A model generated the notes under the pieces. It saw nothing but the letters and a program-made list of their open reading frames with translations. It searched no databases and was not told the DNA's origin. A DNA stretch of 6,562 bases from Desulfurobacteriaceae bacterium (GTDB lineage: Bacteria > Aquificota > Aquificia > Desulfurobacteriales > Desulfurobacteriaceae): the NCBI GenBank assembly GCA_027064485.1, contig JAMOPR010000275.1, forward strand, positions 1 to 6,562. The letters are read 5' to 3'. Of the stretch, positions 1 through 5,835 are shown in pieces. The position numbers were made by a program, and so were the translations under genes. Position 1 is the stretch's first letter. Each line of letters begins with the position of its first letter.

Positions 1-2
1 AT

Positions 3-1409
3 TTACCTCAAGATGTTGCGGAAAAATTGATAAGGGAGAAAAAAGTGAGAGAATACGTTCCTGTTCCTGAAGTAAAAATTCCCAGAGTCTCCACGAAGAA
101 AAAGGTTTTAATAGTTGGTAGCGGACCGGCAGGGTTATTTTCTGCTTACGTTCTTTCCAAAGCAGGTTTTGATGTTACTGTTGTTGAACGCGGGAAAAAG
201 TTAGAAGAAAGGGTTGCGGATGTTAACCGTTTCTGGGAGAAAAGGATACTTGACGAAAACTCAAACGTTCAGTTTGGTGAAGGAGGAGCAGGAACGTTCT
301 CTGATGGTAAGTTAACAACAAGGGTGAAAGATAAGAAAAAACACTTTATCTTTAAACTTTTGGTTGAGTGTGGTGCACCAGAAGACATTCTCTATAAGAA
401 CAAACCGCACGTTGGAACGGATAGGTTGAGAATTGTTGTAAGGAACTTGAGAGAAAAGCTGATACAGCAGGGAGTTAAATTCAGATTTTCAACTTTATTG
501 CTTGATTTGAACTTAGATGGAGAAAGAGTGGATTCAGTTGTTCTGAAAAACCTTTTAACGGGTGAGGTTTCAGAAGAAAATTACAATTACGTATTTTTGG
601 CTATCGGTAATAGTGCCAGAGATACTTTTGAGATGTTAAAGAGCAAGAATATAGCTTTAGAAGCGAAACCTTTTGCGGTTGGTTTAAGGGTTATTCACAG
701 ACAGAAAACAATTAACAGGGTTCAATACGGAAGAAAGTGGTTTAAGCATCCCGATTTACCTCCGGCAGAGTATTCGTTTACCTATAGAGGAAGAAAAAGG
801 AACGTTTTTACATTCTGCATGTGTCCGGGTGGATACGTGATATGCGCTTCTTCTGAGAAAAATTCTGTTGTATGTAACGGAATGAGCAATTACGCAAGGG
901 ATAGCGGTTACGCTAATAGTGCTGTTGTTGTTCAGGTTTTCCCGGAGGATTTTGATAACGACCCCTTCAGAGCTATAGAGTTTCAGAGATTACTTGAAAG
1001 GGCTGCTTTTGTAGCTGGTGGAAGTGATTACTCTATGCCTGCTCAAAAGGTGTGGGATTTTATAAACGGAGAGAGTTCTTCCGAGTTGATAGAAGATGGT
1101 TACATTCCTGCTTTGAAAAGTGCAAGACTTGATAGACTTCTCCCGCCTGAAATCGTTCAGCCTATTAGGGAAGCTTTTTTATACTGGTATGAAAAAGTTT
1201 CCTTTTTCGTTCCGCAAAACGCAACGCTTGTGGGAGTAGAAACGAGAACGTCCTCGCCCGTAAGGATTGTCAGAAACGAGAATTTTGTGTCGGTTTCCGC
1301 AGATAATTTATATCCGATTGGAGAAGGTGCCGGATATGCAGGTGGTATAACGAGTTCCGCAATAGATGGGGTTAATGCTGCTTTGGCTTTGATAGAAAGG
1401 CTATCTTGA
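3..1409 (+). CDS. FAD-dependent dehydrogenase-like protein, COG2509 type (5' partial)
   Basis: Predicted cytoplasmic flavoprotein oxidoreductase; its substrate is not known for this family. The frame is open to the left edge, so the true start lies outside. The first usable codon is TTG at 27, but it has no Shine-Dalgarno sequence and in-frame codons (LPQDVAEK) precede it, so I treat it as internal. Counting from that TTG, a dinucleotide-binding Rossmann motif GSGPAG sits at residues 31-36 (VLIVGSGPAGLF), with the expected acidic residue E54 ending the second strand. The family block FGEGGAGTFSDGKL is at 83-96, a CMCPGGYV block at 264-271, and a C-terminal FAD-contact motif (IGEGAGYAGG) at 431-440. 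These blocks in this order are typical of the NAD(P)/FAD-dependent family of about 450-550 residues. Members often have an extra N-terminal domain, which would lie mostly outside the window. The gene ends in TGA, overlapping the mutS stop by 9 nt. The family assignment is firm; the reaction is unknown. Confidence 0.88.
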   Translation, partial: LPQDVAEKLIREKKVREYVPVPEVKIPRVSTKKKVLIVGSGPAGLFSAYVLSKAGFDVTVVERGKKLEERVADVNRFWEKRILDENSNVQFGEGGAGTFSDGKLTTRVKDKKKHFIFKLLVECGAPEDILYKNKPHVGTDRLRIVVRNLREKLIQQGVKFRFSTLLLDLNLDGERVDSVVLKNLLTGEVSEENYNYVFLAIGNSARDTFEMLKSKNIALEAKPFAVGLRVIHRQKTINRVQYGRKWFKHPDLPPAEYSFTYRGRKRNVFTFCMCPGGYVICASSEKNSVVCNGMSNYARDSGYANSAVVVQVFPEDFDNDPFRAIEFQRLLERAAFVAGGSDYSMPAQKVWDFINGESSSELIEDGYIPALKSARLDRLLPPEIVQPIREAFLYWYEKVSFFVPQNATLVGVETRTSSPVRIVRNENFVSVSADNLYPIGEGAGYAGGITSSAIDGVNAALALIERLS

Positions 1410-3947
1410 GTTTTTCCTTATTGTTTTAGCGATTTCTTTCAGCTTTGACAGTATCATAAGCGCTTCAAGGGGCGTTGTGGTAGAAATCTCTATGGATTCT
1501 AACTCTTCTAAAAGTCTTTCCACCATTTCATTTTCAAATTCTGCTGTTTCGCTGTAGGTGGAAACGTTCTGAAACAAAGGAAGATAGTCGGTTTTTTCTT
1601 CAAGGTTGCTGAGGATTTCTTTGGCTCTCTTTATTACTTCTTTTGGAAGTCCTGCTAATTCTGCAACGTGAACGCCGTAGGATTTTTCTGATGCTCCGGG
1701 CAAAACTTTATGGGTAAAGACTATTCTGCCGTTTACCTCTTCTACGGAGACGTGAAGGTTTTTGACGCCTCTTACCGTTCCTTCAAGCTCTGTAAGCTCG
1801 TGGTAGTGGGTTGCGAAGAGCGTTTTTGCAGAAAGTTTTTCTGAGATGTATTCCACTACCGCTCTTGCAATGCTCATGCCGTCGTAGGTGCTTGTTCCCC
1901 TTCCGATTTCATCAAGTATTATGAGGCTGTTTTTAGTAGCGTTTTTGAGGATGTTGGCAGTTTCTACCATTTCCATCATAAAGGTTGAAAGCCCTTTGCT
2001 TAAATTGTCTGCAGCGCCAACGCGGGAAAATATCCTGTCAACGACGCCTATTTTTGCCCTTTGGGCTGGAACGAAAGAACCAATTTGTGCCATGAGTGTT
2101 ATGAGGGCTGTCTGGCGCAGGAATACCGATTTTCCGCCCATGTTCGGTCCTGTAACGATGAGGATGTAGCTTTCGGGGGTGAGGGCGGTGGTGTTTGGAA
2201 TGAAATCTTCTTCTAAGAACGTTTCGAGAACCGGGTGCTTGCCTTCTTCTATGTAGATTGAGAAGTTTTCTTTTACTTCAGGTTTTGTGTAGTCCCTTTC
2301 AACTGCGACGGCGGATAAGGATTGAAGAACGTCTATAAGTGCAACTTTTTCTGCCGTTTTCATTATTCTGCTGGCGTTTTCTGTTATGAATTGGCGTAAG
2401 TTGGTGAAGATTTCGTATTCTATTTTCTCTATTCTTTCTTGGGCGGAGAGGATTTTTTCTTCAAATTCTTTTAGTTCTGGTGTTATGAATCTTTCTGCGT
2501 TGACTAAAGTTTGTTTTCTTATGTAGTCTTCCGGAACTAAGTGAAGGTTTGGTTTAGAGACTTCTATGTAGTATCCAAAAACGTTGTTGTAGCCTACTTT
2601 GAGGCTTGATATTCCTGTTCTTTGTCTTTCTCTTTCTTCTATTTCTTTTATGATTGATTCTGCTTGATTTTTAAGTTTTCGCAGTTCGTCTAACTCTTCG
2701 TTGACGCCTTCTTTGATTAGTCCGCCTTCTTTGGGGGAGGCGGGGGGATTTTCTACTAAAACCCTTTCTATTTCGCAGTAGATATCGTAAAGGTCATCAA
2801 AGTCTTCTTTTATTTTTGAAAACAAAGGTGAGGATAGTTTAGAGATTATCTGATAGAGCTGAGGAAGGACTTGCAGAGAATTTTTCAGTGCGGCGATTTC
2901 TCTTGGATTGGCTATGCCTGAGGTGATTTTTGATAGTAGCCTTTCTAAGTCGTATATTTTCGTTAGCGTTGATGAGATTTCTTCAAGTGTTTCAAGGTTT
3001 TGTGTGAGTTCTTCTACGGCGTCCAATCGTTCTTGAATTTCTTTTACGTTTCTTAAAGGATGTAGTATCCAAAACTTTAGAAGTCTTCTTCCCATTCCTG
3101 TTTTTGTTCTGTTTAGGATGCCAAAGAGGGAAGCTTTTTCATTGTCTCCGAAAGCTGGTTCTATGAGCTCAAGGTTTTTCTGCGTTTGAGGGTCTATATA
3201 AACGTATCTGTTTCCTGTGTATTTGCGGGGAGCTTTGAGTTTGGGGATAAATCCCCTTTGGGTTTCTCTGATAAATTCTGATAAGGCAGATATGACTTTT
3301 ACTTCGCCTTTGTTTTCTGCGTCTATTACTGTTTCTCTTTCTGAAAAGAAAGAAGGTTCTCTTTCGACGATGGAAGCTTGAGGAAGAGTTTCTTTTATCA
3401 GAGAACCGAGTGAGGGAGAAGAATTGGGAATTATTATTTCAATAGGCTTAAACTTTGAAAGTATTGATGGTAGTTCTTTTTTACTGACTGTGGAAAAGAG
3501 GTAGTCTCCCGTTCCTAATTCACACCAAGCTATGCAAAAGTTCCCTTTAAATGGATATATCGCCATTAGAAATCTGTCTTCTGTTTCGTCTTCAAAGTAA
3601 GTGCCGGGAGTGATAACTCTGACAACGTCTCTATCTACCACCTTTTTACCGGGTTTGGGTTCTTCTAACTGTTCGCATATGGCGACTTTATAGCCTTTTT
3701 TGACCAGCTTGGCTATGTAGTTTTCTGCGGCGTGGTAGGGGACGCCGCACATGGGGATTTTTCCGCTGTTTTTACCGAAAGGTCTTGATGTTAGGGCAAT
3801 TTCCAATTCTTTTGCAGCAACTTTGGCGTCTTCAAAAAACATTTCGTAGAAATCACCCATTCTAAACATCAAAATCGCATCTTTAAACTTTTCCTTCAGG
3901 TTAAGGTATTGTTTAAGTGCCGGCGTTAGTTTCTTCTGATTCTTCAT
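1401..3947 (-). CDS. mutS: DNA mismatch repair protein MutS
   Basis: Cytoplasmic ATPase that clamps on DNA, recognises mispairs and small loops, and recruits MutL. At 848 residues it is full length for MutS1. The N-terminal mismatch-binding domain carries the Phe-X-Glu motif in GDFYEMF (residues 31-37, F33 and E35). Connector, lever and clamp regions follow, with conserved GYNNVFGYYIEV (452-463). The ATPase domain has Walker A GPNMGGKS (600-607), the LSTFMMEM region (653-660), Walker B LIILDEIGRGTST (675-687, D679/E680), the histidine switch FATHYHEL (711-718) and the dimer-interface helix GVHVAELAGLP (758-768). YLPLF at 788-792 resembles a beta-clamp-binding motif (inference), and TTPLEAL (824-830) is the usual C-terminal block. 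The ATG is supported by conserved LTPALKQYL right after it and by AAGGTG at 3957-3962, nine nt upstream. The start lies inside the end of yacG, so translation is probably coupled. A GC-rich palindrome in codons around residue 400 is noted separately. No mutL is visible. Confidence 0.98.
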   Translation of the reverse strand: MKNQKKLTPALKQYLNLKEKFKDAILMFRMGDFYEMFFEDAKVAAKELEIALTSRPFGKNSGKIPMCGVPYHAAENYIAKLVKKGYKVAICEQLEEPKPGKKVVDRDVVRVITPGTYFEDETEDRFLMAIYPFKGNFCIAWCELGTGDYLFSTVSKKELPSILSKFKPIEIIIPNSSPSLGSLIKETLPQASIVEREPSFFSERETVIDAENKGEVKVISALSEFIRETQRGFIPKLKAPRKYTGNRYVYIDPQTQKNLELIEPAFGDNEKASLFGILNRTKTGMGRRLLKFWILHPLRNVKEIQERLDAVEELTQNLETLEEISSTLTKIYDLERLLSKITSGIANPREIAALKNSLQVLPQLYQIISKLSSPLFSKIKEDFDDLYDIYCEIERVLVENPPASPKEGGLIKEGVNEELDELRKLKNQAESIIKEIEERERQRTGISSLKVGYNNVFGYYIEVSKPNLHLVPEDYIRKQTLVNAERFITPELKEFEEKILSAQERIEKIEYEIFTNLRQFITENASRIMKTAEKVALIDVLQSLSAVAVERDYTKPEVKENFSIYIEEGKHPVLETFLEEDFIPNTTALTPESYILIVTGPNMGGKSVFLRQTALITLMAQIGSFVPAQRAKIGVVDRIFSRVGAADNLSKGLSTFMMEMVETANILKNATKNSLIILDEIGRGTSTYDGMSIARAVVEYISEKLSAKTLFATHYHELTELEGTVRGVKNLHVSVEEVNGRIVFTHKVLPGASEKSYGVHVAELAGLPKEVIKRAKEILSNLEEKTDYLPLFQNVSTYSETAEFENEMVERLLEELESIEISTTTPLEALMILSKLKEIAKTIRKNSR
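2705..2747. repeat. GC-rich palindrome plus 11-nt direct repeat inside mutS
   Basis: Two exact copies of CGCCTTCTTTG (2705-2715 and 2723-2733) lie 18 nt apart, a multiple of three. The second copy overlaps an inverted repeat CCGCCT (2722-2727) / AGGCGG (2738-2743) with a 10-nt loop. Runs of five G (2733-2737) and six G (2742-2747) are adjacent. On the mutS strand this encodes residues about 400-415, NPPASPKEGGLIKEGV, in which KEG occurs twice. The patch is much richer in G+C than its surroundings. Confidence 0.7.
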
Positions 3948-4098
3948 CTTCTAAAGCACCTTCTATGGCGTATTCTTCGTTAAACCATTTGTTTAAATCT
4001 GCCAACTTGCACTTTTCAGAACAGAAAGGTCGAAATGGGTTATTTTCCCACTTTGTTTCTCTACCGCAGTTGGGACATTTTATTTTCCTTTCTTTCAA
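3913..4098 (-). CDS. yacG: YacG family zinc protein (DNA gyrase inhibitor)
   Basis: Small 61-residue protein matching the YacG family, whose E. coli member binds GyrB and inhibits gyrase; that role here is by homology. Four zinc-ligand cysteines are visible as CPNC (C8, C11) and CSEKC (C26, C30), with the family signature PFRPFCS at 21-27 and LADLNKW at 32-38. An acidic tail (EDEESEE, residues 50-56) follows, as in other members, and the last codons overlap the mutS start by 35 nt. The start is TTG: no ATG or GTG lies between it and the first cysteine pair, and a GGGAG Shine-Dalgarno sits six nt upstream. It is the first gene of a probable yacG-mutS operon read from the 66-bp gap. The length is normal for the family (about 60-65 residues), so it is neither truncated nor spurious. 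Confidence 0.93.
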   Translation of the reverse strand: MKERKIKCPNCGRETKWENNPFRPFCSEKCKLADLNKWFNEEYAIEGALEDEESEETNAGT

Positions 4099-4104
4099 TT
4101 TACG

Positions 4105-4109
4105 CTCCC
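4105..4109 (-). promoter_or_regulatory. Ribosome binding site of yacG (decides TTG start)
   Basis: GGGAG on the - strand lies six nt before the TTG at 4098. No other start codon precedes the first zinc cysteine pair, so this site fixes the TTG as the yacG start. Confidence 0.75.
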
Positions 4110-4110
4110 G

Positions 4111-4138
4111 TTGTTAAAGGAATTCTACCAGTTATAAT
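4111..4138 (+). promoter_or_regulatory. Sigma-70-type promoter for the ABC ATPase gene
   Basis: The 66-bp gap holds TTGTTA (4111-4116, four of six matches to the -35 consensus), a 16-nt spacer and a perfect TATAAT (4133-4138). Transcription would start near 4145, leaving a leader of about 20 nt before the TTG at 4165. The position is as expected for a gene with no upstream neighbour on its strand. This is read by eye only. Confidence 0.5.
4122..4127 (-). promoter_or_regulatory. Possible -10 element for yacG-mutS
   Basis: The - strand reads TAGAAT here, five of six matches to the -10 consensus, about 24 nt before the yacG TTG. No convincing -35 hexamer lies 16-18 nt upstream. The site sits inside the spacer of the opposing + strand promoter, so the two promoters would be face-overlapping. 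A promoter for yacG must be in or near this gap unless transcription comes from inside the ABC gene, but this exact site is tentative. Confidence 0.3.
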
Positions 4139-4152
4139 TTAGGCGATTATTT

Positions 4153-4158
4153 GAGAGG
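4153..4158 (+). promoter_or_regulatory. Ribosome binding site of the ABC ATPase gene (decides TTG start)
   Basis: GAGAGG lies six nt before the TTG at 4165. The protein begins LIEAINVTKEF, the normal first strand of an ABC ATPase, within a few residues of this start, so the TTG is well supported. Confidence 0.75.
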
Positions 4159-4164
4159 TAGGTT

Positions 4165-5121
4165 TTGAAAAGGTTAATAGAAGCGATTAATGTGACTAAA
4201 GAGTTTCCGATTAGAAAAGATTGGTTTGGCAGAACAGTAGAAAAATTGGTGGCTTTGAAGGACGTTAGCGTTTACGTGAAGGAGGGGGAAACGCTTGGCG
4301 TTATAGGTGAAAGCGGTTGCGGAAAATCCACCCTCGCCCGCACCATTCTTGACCTTGAAAAACCCACGAAAGGTGAGGTCAGGTATTTAGGTAAAAACAT
4401 TCATTCTTTAAGAAGTGGAGAGTATAAAAACTACAGACTCAATGTTCAAGCAGTTTTTCAAAATCCTCAAAATTCTTTAAATCCCAGAATGAAAGGCTGG
4501 GAAATTGTTACAGAAGGTTTAAGGATAAACTATTCTTATTCAAAAAAAGAGTTAAAAGAAAAGGCTAAAGAGCTTCTTGAACTGGTGAATCTTCCTTTAA
4601 ACGCTCTTGAAAGCTATCCTCACCAGCTTTCCGGCGGTCAAAAACAGCGTCTTGCCATAGCAAGGGCAGTTGCTCTAAAGCCAAAACTCATAGTTGCAGA
4701 TGAGCCTACTTCAGCTCTTGACGTTTCCGTCCAGGCGCAGATTGTCAACCTTTTCCTCGACCTTCAGGAAAAGTTTGGAATGAGCTATTTCTTTATCTCT
4801 CACTCTTTGCCTACTGTGGAAGCCGTAAGTGACAGGGTTATCGTGATGTATAAAGGTTACATTGTTGAAGAAGGGAAAACGGAAGATATTATTGGATTTC
4901 CTTTACATCCATATACGAAGCTTTTAATTGAATCTACTCCTGTTCCTCAACCTGGCTTGAAAAAACTGACACTGCCCGATAGTAATGGTGGGAAAATTCC
5001 AAAACAAGGATGCCCTTTTTATTTTAGGTGCTCTTACAGGAAAAAAGAATGTCTCTCTTTTGATATGAAATTAGTAAATGTAGGAAACGGCAGGAAAGTT
5101 GCCTGCTTACTCTTTCTTTAA
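4165..5121 (+). CDS. Oligopeptide/dipeptide-type ABC transporter ATP-binding protein (OppF/DppF-like)
   Basis: ATP-hydrolysing subunit of a peptide or related importer, acting on the inner face of the membrane. All nucleotide-binding motifs are intact: Walker A GESGCGKST (residues 48-56), Q-loop in VFQNPQNSLNPR (97-108), ABC signature LSGGQKQR (155-162), Walker B LIVADEPTSALD (175-186, E180 catalytic) and the H-loop histidine H213 in ISHSL, where most relatives have SHDL. The oligopeptide-type C-terminal extension is present: FPLHPYTKLL (245-254) and a cysteine set C283, C289, C296 and C314. In related Dpp/Opp ATPases equivalent cysteines hold an iron-sulfur cluster, so one is plausible here (inference). 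At 318 residues it has the usual OppF/DppF length. No permease, binding protein or OppD partner is in the window, and both neighbours are on the other strand, so it looks like a single-gene unit. The substrate (peptide, nickel or other) cannot be told. Its end overlaps comF by 15 nt, tail to tail. Confidence 0.93.
   Translation: MKRLIEAINVTKEFPIRKDWFGRTVEKLVALKDVSVYVKEGETLGVIGESGCGKSTLARTILDLEKPTKGEVRYLGKNIHSLRSGEYKNYRLNVQAVFQNPQNSLNPRMKGWEIVTEGLRINYSYSKKELKEKAKELLELVNLPLNALESYPHQLSGGQKQRLAIARAVALKPKLIVADEPTSALDVSVQAQIVNLFLDLQEKFGMSYFFISHSLPTVEAVSDRVIVMYKGYIVEEGKTEDIIGFPLHPYTKLLIESTPVPQPGLKKLTLPDSNGGKIPKQGCPFYFRCSYRKKECLSFDMKLVNVGNGRKVACLLFL
5090..5106. terminator. Short inverted repeat at the convergent ABC/comF ends
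   Basis: GCAGG (5090-5094) and CCTGC (5102-5106) form a perfect 5-bp stem with a 7-nt loop, immediately before the comF stop and within the last codons of the ABC gene. On the + strand it is followed by a T-rich but interrupted tract (TTACTCTTTCTTT), and on the - strand by CGTTTCC. The stem is short and the U tract imperfect, so it is at best a weak bidirectional terminator and could be chance. Confidence 0.22.
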
Positions 5122-5835
5122 AATTGTATATGCTACTGTAAATACAAATACCTTTTTTGCTCCTGCTTCTTTTAGGGTTTTCGCCGCTTCATTTGCCGTT
5201 GCACCGGTCGTGAAAACATCGTCAAAGAGTAAAATCCTTTTACCTTTAACATTTTGGATAACTTCAAAACATTCTTTTATATTTTCTTTTCTTCTAAAGA
5301 ATTCAAGGGTAGCCTGTCTTTCAGTTTCAACTGTTTTCTCTAATAGTTTCTTAAAGTTAACACCAGTTGCTTTCAAAATCTCTTCACACTGGTCGTAACC
5401 TCTTTCTTTTTTCCTTTCTTCAGATACGGGCACGAACGTGATTACATCAACCCGATTTTTCGTGGCGAAACTTTTCAAATGTTTACTGATTTCTCTGCCG
5501 ATGAACCTTGCAACCGGCAAGTTTTTCTCAAATTTCAGTTCATGAATAGCGTATTCTATAAGCCCTTCGTAGATGCCGAAAAAATCCACCCCTTCAAAGT
5601 AAAACCTCCTGCCACTTTCAAGACACCTTTTGCACAGATTTCCGCTCCCTGGCAGTTTTTCAACCGGATGTCCACAAATCAGGCACTTTACGCCTTTGTA
5701 GGCTTTAAAGTGTTCGTTCCAGCAGTTTCCACAGGCAACGGCGTAGTTGTCTTTTCCGATTAAAACTTTTCCGCAAACGGCGCAGTAGGAAGGGAATAGA
5801 ACGTCGGCTAAAAGATTAAAAATCCCCCACCCCAT
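5107..5835 (-). CDS. comF: ComF family phosphoribosyltransferase-like protein
   Basis: ComF/GntX-family protein, involved in natural DNA uptake or handling of incoming single-stranded DNA in species where it has been studied; here the role is by homology. The 242-residue protein has the standard N-terminal zinc region with four CxxC pairs (C18/C21, C35/C38, C51/C54, C68/C71). A type I phosphoribosyltransferase fold follows, with PVSEERKKERGYDQ (136-149) and the PRPP-binding loop LLFDDVFTTGAT (202-213, D205/D206). The ATG at 5835 has GAAGGA eight nt upstream. The start overlaps the end of the Mre11-like gene by 20 nt, implying one transcript and coupled translation. It is the last gene of that unit and converges with the ABC gene. 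No other competence genes are visible. The length is typical and no key residue is missing. Confidence 0.94.
   Translation of the reverse strand: MGWGIFNLLADVLFPSYCAVCGKVLIGKDNYAVACGNCWNEHFKAYKGVKCLICGHPVEKLPGSGNLCKRCLESGRRFYFEGVDFFGIYEGLIEYAIHELKFEKNLPVARFIGREISKHLKSFATKNRVDVITFVPVSEERKKERGYDQCEEILKATGVNFKKLLEKTVETERQATLEFFRRKENIKECFEVIQNVKGKRILLFDDVFTTGATANEAAKTLKEAGAKKVFVFTVAYTILKKE

Noticed and set aside
27..29. TTG as the start of the flavoprotein gene
   Set aside because: There is no Shine-Dalgarno sequence, and the frame stays open to the window edge with protein-like residues before it. It is more likely an internal leucine codon.
1888..2169. 93-codon open frame on the + strand opposite mutS
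   Set aside because: It lies fully antisense to the conserved ATPase domain of MutS, has no recognisable family and no good ribosome site. It is a shadow.
3917..4117. 66-codon open frame on the + strand opposite yacG
   Set aside because: It is antisense to a clear zinc-motif protein, with Ser/Leu-rich composition typical of a shadow frame.
5099..5763. Two open frames on the + strand opposite comF
   Set aside because: Both are antisense to conserved ComF motifs, with Phe/Ser-rich shadow composition and no family resemblance.
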